A program made the translations under genes and the position numbers. DNA of 64,000 nt from Rubritalea squalenifaciens DSM 18772. Its GTDB lineage: Bacteria > Verrucomicrobiota > Verrucomicrobiia > Verrucomicrobiales > Akkermansiaceae. Position 1 is the first letter of the stretch. Every line of letters begins with the position of its first letter. Where the stretch lies: the NCBI RefSeq assembly GCF_900141815.1, contig NZ_FQYR01000005.1, forward strand, positions 124,001 through 188,000. The letters run 5' to 3'. The notes below the pieces were generated by a model. The model saw only the letters and a program-made list of their open reading frames with translations. It had not been told where the DNA came from and made no database searches. This document shows, piece by piece, positions 51,131-59,291 of the stretch.

Positions 51131-52354
51131 TTAGTTTTGGATGAAAATAAATACGCCCTTCTTACTTGATGTGATGATGTCCATTTTACCATCTGCATTC
51201 ACATCAGCGCAGGTAATTTGGCGACCAACGCCTGAGTTGGAATCAATCAAGTACGGGAGGAAGAGAACGCTTCCGTCAGGGTTGCGAGTTGTGCGAAACC
51301 AATACAGGACGGCTGGATCATGCGCTCCAGGGTCTTTGCCATTGTGAGCGAAATAGCACTTGCCTGTTACGATATCCTTGATGCCGTCTCCATCGATATC
51401 AGCGCATCCCATGGCGTGGAGTTGAGAGAAGCATACATAGAATGGGCTGCCGCTGGCCTTATCAGTCATGATGGTGTGCGCTTTAAAATCGATCTGGTCT
51501 TGTTGGTTGCGGGTTTGTTCATACCAAGAGAGGCCATATCCATGCGCATCCAGCGCGGTGACGACGTCATTGTCTCCGTCGCCGTCTATATCGTATGCAT
51601 ACATTTGAGAGCCTCCTTTGCCGGGGGCGAACGGGTATGGGTGGAACGTCCATGGAGTTTTCTTGTCCCAGTTCTTCGGCTGTTCCCACCAGCCGGATTT
51701 TTCTAAAATGTCGGGCAAGCTGTCTCCATTGATGTCACCACAGCCTAGACCGTGGGAATACTTGGCGAGCCTATTGTGGGGTGGAGATATCTTGAGAATA
51801 TTCCAATCCGATGATTGGTGAGTGGATGGAGTCGCGAGAGAAATGGAGTTTTGATGATAAGAGAGTAATTGTGGTTTCTCAGCTTTGAGCACATTTTGAA
51901 GTTGGGGGGACTCGTTGCAGACATGAGACTGGACCGTTTCATGACTGCAGGTTTTATCTTCATTACAATGACTAAATGGTGCTCTGCCTGGATTGATATA
52001 TAGTTTGGCTTCGCTTCCCGGTAATCCTACATGGAGAATTTCCGGCCATTGATCTTCGGTGATGTGAGCGGGGAAGCAGAAGAAGTTTGTGGAGTAACCC
52101 TCCAGTCCTGGACCTTCAATAGGGAAGTCCTTGATAGGGGCGTAGGAGTAGGATTGGTCAAATTGAGGGCCTTTCCACCACAGGTGTCCTGCAATGATGT
52201 CTGTATGACCGTCTGCGTCAATGTCTGCTGCGGATGCGCCCTCGCTTACATACTTGTTAGAAAGGGTGATTTTTGTAAATGTAACGCTAGTTGGAGGTAG
52301 TTCCGCAGCTTGTAAAGATGCTGAAAGCGTAATGTATGTGAGTAAGAGGCGCAT
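51131..52354 (-). CDS. Secreted FG-GAP/VCBS-repeat protein
   Basis: 407 residues with a signal peptide. Five calcium-loop repeats are visible: ADIDADGHTDIIAGHLWW, GDINGDSLPDIL, YDIDGDGDNDVVTAL, ADIDGDGIKDIVTGK and ADVNADGKMDIITSS. Each has the DxDxDG pattern of integrin-like beta-propellers. Likely a carbohydrate or surface-binding propeller. 18 bp before the DUF1080 gene. Confidence 0.88.
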   Translation of the reverse strand: MRLLLTYITLSASLQAAELPPTSVTFTKITLSNKYVSEGASAADIDADGHTDIIAGHLWWKGPQFDQSYSYAPIKDFPIEGPGLEGYSTNFFCFPAHITEDQWPEILHVGLPGSEAKLYINPGRAPFSHCNEDKTCSHETVQSHVCNESPQLQNVLKAEKPQLLSYHQNSISLATPSTHQSSDWNILKISPPHNRLAKYSHGLGCGDINGDSLPDILEKSGWWEQPKNWDKKTPWTFHPYPFAPGKGGSQMYAYDIDGDGDNDVVTALDAHGYGLSWYEQTRNQQDQIDFKAHTIMTDKASGSPFYVCFSQLHAMGCADIDGDGIKDIVTGKCYFAHNGKDPGAHDPAVLYWFRTTRNPDGSVLFLPYLIDSNSGVGRQITCADVNADGKMDIITSSKKGVFIFIQN

Positions 52355-52368
52355 CTTTTTTGCTAGGA

Positions 52369-52665
52369 TTAAACGTCAAAATCGAAGACGACGAGGCGCT
52401 CAAGGCGAGGTTGGACTAGGTCGACTACTTTCAGATGGTCTGGGTGGGGGAGGTAAGCATCTCTGGCCTCTGGTGTTTCAAAAGTCATGATGAAGCCGTG
52501 AGTGAAGCCATCATTGAGACCTTCATCGGATTTGTAGGGGCCGTGCTCTACACTGAGCAGGCCGGGAATTTTGTTAGCTAGATCTGCAAGCGCGATGAAG
52601 GACTCATTGATCTGCTCTTGAGTGATCTCTGACTTGAATTGGAAGACTCCGAAGTGGCGTGTCAT
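52369..52665 (-). CDS. Dabb-domain protein (cytoplasmic)
   Basis: 98 residues, a dimeric alpha/beta barrel (stress-responsive A/B barrel, Dabb): RHFGVFQFKSEITQEQINESF, LSVEHGPYKSDEGLNDGFTHGFIMTFETPEARDAYLPHPDHLKVV. No signal peptide. Proteins of this fold handle small organic substrates. It follows the secreted Dabb gene by 20 bp. Confidence 0.88.
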   Translation of the reverse strand: MTRHFGVFQFKSEITQEQINESFIALADLANKIPGLLSVEHGPYKSDEGLNDGFTHGFIMTFETPEARDAYLPHPDHLKVVDLVQPRLERLVVFDFDV

Positions 52666-52685
52666 TAGGCTAAAGGGTTCTTGAT

Positions 52686-53051
52686 TTATTTTTCCGGGAC
52701 GAAGTCGACCACAGTTGCTCTATCGAGTATGGGCAGGAGTTTCTCCACGAATGCTTTGTGGGCGGGATCGACCAGATACGCTTCAAGGTCTTTCTTGTTC
52801 TTGAAAGTGACTACAAAGCAGTGTGTCAGACCCTGATTGAGATTTTCGGGGCTCACGTTTTTACCCCATTCGAAGCCGATGATGGTTTTGACTTTGCTGG
52901 GAAGAGCTGCGAAGTCTTTCTCGATTTCGGTGATTTGCTCGGCTTTGGCGGAGTCCTTGAATTTGAAGAGGACGATGTGTCTGTACATAGTTTTGTCTTG
53001 GGCGAGAGCTAGTGGTGATAGTAGCAGGGTTAAGAGAAGTAATAGGCGCAT
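52686..53051 (-). CDS. Dabb-domain protein (secreted)
   Basis: 121 residues with signal peptide (LLLLTLLLSPLALAQ). Same A/B barrel as its neighbour: RHIVLFKFKDSAKAEQITEIEKDFAALP, FEWGKNVSPENLNQGLTHCFVVTFKNKKDLEAYLVDPAHKAFV. The pair puts one copy on each side of the inner membrane. Starts 4 bp after the Tm-1-like gene stop. Confidence 0.88.
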   Translation of the reverse strand: MRLLLLLTLLLSPLALAQDKTMYRHIVLFKFKDSAKAEQITEIEKDFAALPSKVKTIIGFEWGKNVSPENLNQGLTHCFVVTFKNKKDLEAYLVDPAHKAFVEKLLPILDRATVVDFVPEK

Positions 53052-53055
53052 GGCG

Positions 53056-54288
53056 TTAGTTTGGTTGTTTGTTGATTTTGATCAGCTCAAGGAGCTTATG
53101 TGCAGCAGCCTTGGCAAATGCCGGGGAGTTGATTTTCTCATCAAAGGTAAGTACCTCGCGTCTAGCATGCTGGTTGATTGATTCAAAGAGAGCTCTGTCT
53201 GCAACGGGGTCATGGAAAGACTGTCCTTTGGCTGAGATTACTGAGATTGCTTTGCTTGGTATGAGGATGGCTGTGGGAGCAGGATTGGCGTTGGCTTTCT
53301 CAGCAATAATTTTTCCTAGCTCAGCGCATTCCTCGGCATTGGTCCGCATCAGGGTGACCTGGGGATTGTGGATATAGAAAAGGCGGTTGCTGTATTTTCC
53401 CGGAACTGTCTCTCGCTCACCAAAGTTCGCCATGTCTAGGCAGCCCGGAGCAATGACAGCAGGTACTTGTGCTCTGGTCATGGCATCCATCCGCTCAGGT
53501 CCGGCAGTCAGTGTGGCCCCTGTCAGCTCGTCGGCCCACTCAGTAGTGGTGATATCCAGAACACCTTGGACCATTCCAGAGTCGATAAGTGCTTCCATGC
53601 TTCTGCCACCAGCTCCAGTGGAATGGAATACGAGAACTTCGTAGCCAGCTTCTTCTAACACACCCTTTGCAATATTGATGCAATCTGTGGTGTTACCAAA
53701 CATGGAGGCGGCAATAAGCGGCTTGTCTGTAGAGGTGTCGACCTCACTTTCAACCATGCCACAGATCGCACCAGCTGCGCGTGTGAAGATCGTTTTTGAT
53801 ATAGAGTTGAGTCCAGCTACATCGACAATGGCTGGAATCATGGTGATGTCCTTGGTGCCGAGATAATGAGCGGTGTTGCCACTAGCCAAGGTGGAGACCA
53901 TGACTTTAGGGAAGCCGATAGGAAGTGCGCGCATGGCTGATGTGGCAAGTGAGGTGCCACCGCCTCCGCCTAGTGAGATCACGCCGTCAATTTCTCCTCT
54001 CTCTTGAAGCTGCTTGAGGAGAACGGGAGCGGCTTTTGACATGGCGACAACGCATTCGCCTCGATCCTGATTCTCAAGCAAGGGTTGAAGATCTAACCCC
54101 GCAGCTTCTGCAACTTCGTGACGGGTGATATCTGGTTTCACCTGAGGCTCTGCGCCAGTGCCGACATCTATCATCACTACGTTATGGCCTTGTTGTTTGA
54201 TGAGTTCCGCTACAAAAGCATGCTCGTGCCCTTTGGTGTCAAGAGTTCCCAGGATAGCTATAGTTTTAATGTTAGGTGTAGAGGCCAT
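53056..54288 (-). CDS. Tm-1-like ATP-binding protein (UPF0261)
   Basis: 410 residues. KTIAILGTLDTKGHEHAFVAELIKQQGHNVVMIDVGT begins the UPF0261 fold, and GVISLGGGGGTSLATSAMRALPIGFPKVMVSTLASGN is its nucleotide-binding signature. LVFHSTGAGGRSMEALID completes it. The same domain forms the N-terminal half of the tomato Tm-1 resistance protein; here the other half of Tm-1, the TIM barrel, is the gene immediately upstream (2-bp gap). The metabolic reaction in bacteria is not established. Confidence 0.9.
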   Translation of the reverse strand: MASTPNIKTIAILGTLDTKGHEHAFVAELIKQQGHNVVMIDVGTGAEPQVKPDITRHEVAEAAGLDLQPLLENQDRGECVVAMSKAAPVLLKQLQERGEIDGVISLGGGGGTSLATSAMRALPIGFPKVMVSTLASGNTAHYLGTKDITMIPAIVDVAGLNSISKTIFTRAAGAICGMVESEVDTSTDKPLIAASMFGNTTDCINIAKGVLEEAGYEVLVFHSTGAGGRSMEALIDSGMVQGVLDITTTEWADELTGATLTAGPERMDAMTRAQVPAVIAPGCLDMANFGERETVPGKYSNRLFYIHNPQVTLMRTNAEECAELGKIIAEKANANPAPTAILIPSKAISVISAKGQSFHDPVADRALFESINQHARREVLTFDEKINSPAFAKAAAHKLLELIKINKQPN

Positions 54289-54290
54289 GG

Positions 54291-55163
54291 CTATTTGATG
54301 CGCTTTACGGGAATGGATTTAAATTCGCGCGTGAGCTCAGTGATCGAGTCTTCCACGGCGAGACGTTCGATGCTTGATGCTCCAACGAACCCAACCGTAT
54401 CAGTGTGCTCATTGATGTATGCAGCATCGGATGGAGTGGCGATGGGACCGCCGTGTGAGAGAATGATAATGTCTTTATTGATCGAGTGTGCAGCTTCGCA
54501 GATGGCTTGTGTGGCTTTTGCTGCGGCATCTAGTCCGATGGCGGCGTCGCTGACTCCGATTGAACCACCAACGGTGCAGCCGACATGGGCGATGATGACA
54601 TCGGCGCCAGCTTTCGCCATTTTCACGGCTTCTTCTGGTGTAGCCACGTAGACGATGGAGAAGAGATCCATTTTGGAGGTCGCGAGTTGAACACAGTCGA
54701 TTTCCTTCTGAACTCCCATGTTAGTCTCTTCCAGTGATTGTCGGAAATGGCCGTCGATGATGGTGTGTGTGGGGAAATTGTTGATGCCGGAGAAGCCCAT
54801 GTTTTTCACTTGGAGAAGCCAGTGCCACATGCGGCGGCGGGGGTCAGAGGCATGAACCCCGCAGATGACCGGAATTTCCTGGACTACAGGGAGTACTTCA
54901 TACTCACCAATTTCCATGGCGATGGCATTGGCGTCCCCATAGGCCATCATGCCTGCAATGGATCCATGGCCCATCATGCGGAAGCGACCAGAGGCATAGA
55001 TGATAATGAGGTCGGCGCCGCCTTGCTCGATGAACTTCGCGGAAATCCCTGAGCCTGCTCCTGCGACAATGATCGGCTCTCCTTTGGACAAGGTGTCTCT
55101 CAGTCGCTCGTTGACTTCTGATCGGGTGTAGGGATTTCCAATTCCTGTATATGGGTTCGGCAT
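54291..55163 (-). CDS. Phosphoenolpyruvate hydrolase-family TIM-barrel protein
   Basis: 290 residues. RSEVNERLRDTLSKGEPIIVAGAGSGISAKFIEQGGADLIIIYASGRFRMMGHGSIAGMMAYGDANAI is the signature of the PEP_hydrolase family (PF09370). VYVATPEEAVKMAKAGADVIIAHVGCTVGGSIG and ILSHGGPIATPSDAAYI continue the barrel. This is the first gene of the operon; it is the counterpart of the C-terminal domain of plant Tm-1. The substrate is not established. Confidence 0.9.
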   Translation of the reverse strand: MPNPYTGIGNPYTRSEVNERLRDTLSKGEPIIVAGAGSGISAKFIEQGGADLIIIYASGRFRMMGHGSIAGMMAYGDANAIAMEIGEYEVLPVVQEIPVICGVHASDPRRRMWHWLLQVKNMGFSGINNFPTHTIIDGHFRQSLEETNMGVQKEIDCVQLATSKMDLFSIVYVATPEEAVKMAKAGADVIIAHVGCTVGGSIGVSDAAIGLDAAAKATQAICEAAHSINKDIIILSHGGPIATPSDAAYINEHTDTVGFVGASSIERLAVEDSITELTREFKSIPVKRIK

Positions 55164-55306
55164 GGTGTGTTAGTGTAACAAGGTTGTCCTCATCTGTATC
55201 GCATTAAACGAGCAAGTTGAATGTAGTCTATCCACTTGTATCTATTCAAAGTCCACATTCGTTTCATTATTTCTGGAAGGAGGTTTGCTGTTCTGGTGTA
55301 CTGTTG

Positions 55307-56167
55307 ATGGTGAAATTTAATCAGGATGCACATGTTTATGGGGCTCGGAGCACTTGGTTCTCTATCGTGGCCAAGCCAGGGAGTGAGCGTCGGCTGTTGA
55401 AAGATGCCGCCGTGTGCACTTGGTTTTCCCAGCATAGGATCATGCATGCTGGTGTGATGGATGCCTGCTATCCCTACGCTGTGATGAGAGTGAATCCCGC
55501 AGGTACTTTCTTCATGGCTTGTACTAGTGGTGAAGGTGAGGTGCTTGTGGACGGGGTGTGGAAGACTTTGAAAAAAGGTCATGCCTGTTTGCTTCCGCCC
55601 TATGTGGCCAACGCTTTTCGATGCATAGAAGGCAAGCGCTGGACATTCGCCTGGGTACGCTACGATGAAGTGAAGGGTGAAAAAACGGTGGCGACACATC
55701 AGGCTCCTGTGATCGGAAAGTATCCTGTCGAGAATATCGAACGAGTTGTGCGTGGTATCCAGAGTGAGTGTCTTCTGGACGGTCGGGAAGATTTACTGGC
55801 TCTCTGGTCTGACCTTTTACATCGGCATGTACTAGGTTTTGCTGCGCCCAAGATGGTGGATGCTAGACTGGTGCGGATATGGGCATGTGTTGGCCAGGAT
55901 ATATCGCATAAGTGGACTCTGGATGAGTTGGCAGATTTGGGATATTTGAGTGGTGAGCACCTACGTCGCTTGTGTAAGCGTGACCTTGGAAGAAGTCCGC
56001 TTCAGCATTTGATTTACATGCGCTTGATGAGAGCCCGTAAGTTGCTTCTTGAGACGGATGATACAGTGGAGGCTATCTCTGAACAGGTAGGCTATGAAAG
56101 CGGTTTTAGTTTTTCTAACACCTTCAAAAAATGGATGGGCTGCCGTCCAAGTGACCTCCGCTCCTGA
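55307..56167 (+). CDS. AraC-family transcriptional regulator
   Basis: 286 residues from the ATG at 55307; an in-frame ATG at 55217 would add 30 weakly conserved residues and I cannot exclude it. GGAAGGAGG at 55276-55283 is too far from 55307 for normal spacing. The N-terminal cupin-like sensor (TFFMACTSGEGEVLVDGVWKTLKKGHACLLPP) is followed by two HTH motifs: WTLDELADLGYLSGEHLRRLCKRDLGRSPLQHLIYMRL and VEAISEQVGYESGFSFSNTFKKWMGCRPSDLR. Divergent from the PEP-hydrolase/Tm-1 operon, which it very probably controls in response to a sugar-like ligand. Confidence 0.9.
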   Translation: MVKFNQDAHVYGARSTWFSIVAKPGSERRLLKDAAVCTWFSQHRIMHAGVMDACYPYAVMRVNPAGTFFMACTSGEGEVLVDGVWKTLKKGHACLLPPYVANAFRCIEGKRWTFAWVRYDEVKGEKTVATHQAPVIGKYPVENIERVVRGIQSECLLDGREDLLALWSDLLHRHVLGFAAPKMVDARLVRIWACVGQDISHKWTLDELADLGYLSGEHLRRLCKRDLGRSPLQHLIYMRLMRARKLLLETDDTVEAISEQVGYESGFSFSNTFKKWMGCRPSDLRS

Positions 56168-56293
56168 GGTGCGTTTCGAATATATATTAGTGTGTGTGGC
56201 TTATTCCTGAAGTTTACAGGATTGACTAATACTGAATTAGTCGAGAGCTGAGTTTCTAGCAGCTCTCGTTTAATCAACTAAATAAGCAATCCC

Positions 56294-56962
56294 ATGTATA
56301 CTCTAGCTACTCGCAAGGTCTATGGCTTGACCTTCATACTCCTGTTAAGTTCTCTCGATGGTCATTCTGCCATTGTCGCCGGACAAACAATCGGTGTCGA
56401 TTTCGGCACGACTGCGGCTACCAACAACTTTAATTCTACCAATGCCACGGGCTCATTTGTAATGAGTAGTTTGATTGATACAGATGGTTCCACAGTATCT
56501 GGAGTTGAACTCTCGGTGGCCGGCATCGACTTCAGTAACGCAGACCCAAACATCGGCGCGCCCAGTGGTGCTGAGCCTGTAGTCTTTAATGAGAGTAATC
56601 TCTTGGATTTTTCTGGCGGTTTTGGGTCACCAGTGAACACGCTTACCCTGAATTTTACAGGACTGGATGATGGATTGATGTACGAATTGGATCTGGTGTC
56701 GGCTTTTGATGGGCGCAATCTGGCGGTGACTGTGAGCGCAGGAGGTGATTCCATTATCATTGATACGACATCGGTCAATCCCACTGCCCGCTTTGCTGAG
56801 TTGACTTCATCTGGCGGTGAATTGCTGATGACTGTTCAGTCTAGCGATGCGGTCGTCATCAATGCTCTGGCTCTCACGGCAGCCTCTGTGCCAGAGCCAG
56901 GTTCAGTATCTTTGCTTGGACTTGGTTCTCTCCTCTTTCTTCTCAAGAGGAGAAGGAACTAA
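56294..56962 (+). CDS. PEP-CTERM sorting-domain protein
   Basis: 222 residues: signal peptide (LTFILLLSSLDGHSA), a beta-rich body (TIGVDFGTTAATNNF..., LDDGLMYELDLVSAFDGR), and a C-terminal tag VPEPGSVSLLGLGSLLFLLKRRRN with the Pro-Glu-Pro motif, hydrophobic helix and basic end. Such proteins are processed by exosortase and exported, often to the extracellular matrix. The exosortase itself is not in the window. Confidence 0.9.
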   Translation: MYTLATRKVYGLTFILLLSSLDGHSAIVAGQTIGVDFGTTAATNNFNSTNATGSFVMSSLIDTDGSTVSGVELSVAGIDFSNADPNIGAPSGAEPVVFNESNLLDFSGGFGSPVNTLTLNFTGLDDGLMYELDLVSAFDGRNLAVTVSAGGDSIIIDTTSVNPTARFAELTSSGGELLMTVQSSDAVVINALALTAASVPEPGSVSLLGLGSLLFLLKRRRN

Positions 56963-56970
56963 CGATCTCT

Positions 56971-57006
56971 ACAAAAAAACACTGCCGTTGCGAAGCGGCA
57001 GTGTCT
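56971..57006. terminator. Bidirectional terminator between PEP-CTERM gene and zinc-ribbon gene
   Basis: CACTGCCG / CGGCAGTG arms (56980-56987 and 56996-57003) with seven A on the left, giving a T-run for the minus-strand gene; TCTCT on the right. Confidence 0.85.
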
Positions 57007-57047
57007 CTAGACATCCTAAATAAGGTGTATGTGTGTGGTATGAAATC

Positions 57048-57443
57048 TTAGGAATTCTTCTCACCAAACTCTCGGCACCAGTGGCAAACGAGGAATTTCT
57101 TGGAGTTGTGTGTTTCCTCTACAAGAGGCGAGTTGCAGCAACCGCAGTGGTGAGTGACTTTCTTAGGTGTATTCACCTTCTTGTCTTTGCGGGCCAGAAT
57201 GATACCTGTCACCATCAGCGCGGAGGAGGAAAAGGCGCTGATGTATGGAGGATCGATAGAAAAGATATAAGCGATGAATGCTGCAAGTGTAATCACAGAG
57301 AGTACCACGAACAGCTTGGGCAAGCTGTTGCTCTTGGCTTCGGTCTCTTGCTCGGTAACTTGAGCGACCAAGCTGGAGATCGTGCGGTTTTCTGTGTAGG
57401 TATTATCCGGGTAATTCGTTGAATTTGTCATGTGCGTGGCCAT
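57048..57443 (-). CDS. Small membrane protein with C-terminal zinc ribbon
   Basis: 131 residues. Two hydrophobic segments (LPKLFVVLSVITLAAFIAYIFS and PYISAFSSSALMVTGIILA) are followed by HHCGCCNSPLVEE...FLVCHWCREFG, two CxxC knuckles that should bind one zinc. The N-terminal 40 residues are polar. No family was recognised; a start at the fifth codon is possible. Confidence 0.72.
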   Translation of the reverse strand: MATHMTNSTNYPDNTYTENRTISSLVAQVTEQETEAKSNSLPKLFVVLSVITLAAFIAYIFSIDPPYISAFSSSALMVTGIILARKDKKVNTPKKVTHHCGCCNSPLVEETHNSKKFLVCHWCREFGEKNS

Positions 57444-57511
57444 GGTTAGTTCTAGAATTGGGGCAGTGATGAAATATCTAGCCCACGATCATGGCCGTGA
57501 AAAGATAAAAA

Positions 57512-57525
57512 TTACACAATTGTAA
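57512..57525. promoter_or_regulatory. AT-rich inverted repeat upstream of the zinc-ribbon gene
   Basis: TTACA-CAAT-TGTAA, with an overlapping larger repeat ATTACAC...GTGTAAT (to about 57537). It lies about 70 bp upstream of the minus-strand start, in a 287-bp gap that otherwise shows no gene. Possible operator; low certainty. Confidence 0.3.
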
Positions 57526-57730
57526 TAAAGGTGTAATGATTGCGTAAGTCCTTTACTTTAAGTGTTTGGGTTTTCCGAGGTGTGCTTAACTTTGTTTAAT
57601 TAAATATTTTTTCAGATTCACCGAGTGGGGGAGTTTCCTGTGGAATCAAGGAAAAAGGTAGGAGGGTCTTAAGCTTCTATGCTTCACGCGCTCTTTTGGG
57701 TGAACAAGAAGTCATTTTTAGCTGCGTGGC

Positions 57731-58927
57731 TTATTTGATAAAAACCGTGGCTCCAGGACGAATGTAGTTGGGTAGCTCAATGGCATCCCAATTGGTGAGG
57801 CGGACACATCCAGCGCTACGAGATCGGCCGATGGTCTCCGGCGAATCAGTGCCATGGATGCCAATTCCTCGACGGCTGAGGCCCATCCAGATGACGCCCA
57901 CCGGGTTATTGGGGCCCGAAGGAATGGTGAGTGCGCTGTTGCTGCGCTGTCCTGTCTTAAGAAGTGAGGCATCATAGCGCCAGGTAGGAAACTCGATTGC
58001 ATTCATCATCTTCCATTGGCCTCTCCGGATGAACTGAGGCTGGCCAGGTGTGATGGGGAAGGCGGCCACGATGAGAGCTCGGTGCTCGTCCCATGGGGTG
58101 AGTTTAGGCTTGGCTGAGCTATCTTCCTCGATGATGAGGGCTCTGGGCGGAGCGCCAGATTTTAGGGCTTCTCCATCAACCTGAGTCTTTACTAATGGCT
58201 GAGACTCCAGTTGTTCTGGAGGACTTGAGTCCAGGCTGCCCAGTTCATCATTCTCAGCGAGTGCATCGCTGGTTTGTTCCTCGTATGGCGGGGCGCCTTC
58301 CAGAGGCTCGTAGATGCGTATCTGGTGTTTCGTGGTGTCAATGACAGCCCAGCGCTGGCTGAGTATGGGATCTTTCTTGTGGGTGCGACCGTCTGCTACC
58401 AATTCAATACGAAAGGGAGCCACATTGGGCACGATGAGCGGGGTGCGGGTGGTCGCCTGCTTGACTTTTTCTTTGCCATTCACGATTTCCAAGAAATCCA
58501 CCGTGGTATGATAACGTTCTGCCATGAACTCGGCGATGGATCGGTATGGCATGCTCTTACGTCTGGCTTGGCTTGAGCGATTCTTGTTGTTGGCAAAGCC
58601 GGGATCGACCATCTTCGTGGCAAGATCCGGTACGATTGCAACGGCGTAGATGTCTTGAACTTCCTGCACAGCCAGTTTTTGGACCGCGTCCCAATCTCCT
58701 TCGGCAAGGCCGTTGCGCTTGTTATAGGCTTCGACCGCCATTTTGGTATAGGTGCCCATTTTGCCGTCGATCACGCCGGGCCCGAAGTGGTTTTGATCAA
58801 GAAAGATCTGTAGCCTGACTACTTCCTGGCGCTCTTCCGGAACTCCTTCAGAGCCGTTCTGAGCGAAGGTCTGAGTACAGAGAGCCAGCGTGCAAAATAC
58901 CGTGATGAAGTGTAGGAAATTTAGCAT
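57731..58927 (-). CDS. L,D-transpeptidase with peptidoglycan-binding and LysM-like regions
   Basis: 398 residues from the ATG at 58927, which gives a clean signal peptide (FLHFITVFCTLALCTQTFAQ); a frame from 58984 is longer. Residues 30-80 resemble a peptidoglycan-binding domain 1 (VVRLQIFLDQNHFGPGVIDGKMGTYTKMAVEAYNKRNGL). SIAEFMAERYHTTVDFLEIVNG is LysM-like. The C-terminal YkuD domain has IGIHGTDSPETIGRSRSAGCVRLTNWDA with the catalytic His and Cys. A Pro/Ser/Glu-rich segment interrupts the domain near residues 220-290. Forms 3-3 crosslinks or anchors proteins. Confidence 0.9.
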   Translation of the reverse strand: MLNFLHFITVFCTLALCTQTFAQNGSEGVPEERQEVVRLQIFLDQNHFGPGVIDGKMGTYTKMAVEAYNKRNGLAEGDWDAVQKLAVQEVQDIYAVAIVPDLATKMVDPGFANNKNRSSQARRKSMPYRSIAEFMAERYHTTVDFLEIVNGKEKVKQATTRTPLIVPNVAPFRIELVADGRTHKKDPILSQRWAVIDTTKHQIRIYEPLEGAPPYEEQTSDALAENDELGSLDSSPPEQLESQPLVKTQVDGEALKSGAPPRALIIEEDSSAKPKLTPWDEHRALIVAAFPITPGQPQFIRRGQWKMMNAIEFPTWRYDASLLKTGQRSNSALTIPSGPNNPVGVIWMGLSRRGIGIHGTDSPETIGRSRSAGCVRLTNWDAIELPNYIRPGATVFIK

Positions 58928-59001
58928 ATAACAATGAGAGACGACTACGCTCCGAATGTTCCCATTATTTCGGGAATTTCTCAACAGGTATCTGAGGTGC
59001 C

Positions 59002-59244
59002 TTAGGACATTATTCTTAATGCGATATAGGGTACGAGGTTGAATACTATGACCAGTAGCTTGAACGCAGCAACATATTGCATGTAGAGCAGGGGCATAGC
59101 CTGCTCATCCACTCCGAAGAGTTTCGCGTGCAGTTTGATGATGGAGTTTTTCAGCCCAAGTACAGCCAGTGTGCTAAACACCAACAGGCCTATGTTGATT
59201 AAAGTACACCAACCCAGTAGTTCGCGTAATTCTATCATTGTCAT
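59002..59244 (-). CDS. Small membrane protein, DUF6868-like
   Basis: 80 residues with two hydrophobic segments (LLGWCTLINIGLLVFSTLAVLGL and YVAAFKLLVIVFNLVPYIALRI). The pattern GWC-x2-INIGLL and FNLVPY-x-ALR fits the small DUF6868 family as I remember it. Function unknown. Confidence 0.75.
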   Translation of the reverse strand: MTMIELRELLGWCTLINIGLLVFSTLAVLGLKNSIIKLHAKLFGVDEQAMPLLYMQYVAAFKLLVIVFNLVPYIALRIMS

Positions 59245-59291
59245 GATAAAATATCGTACTGGATCGGTGGGGGGTCAATGGAGTGGAGTCC

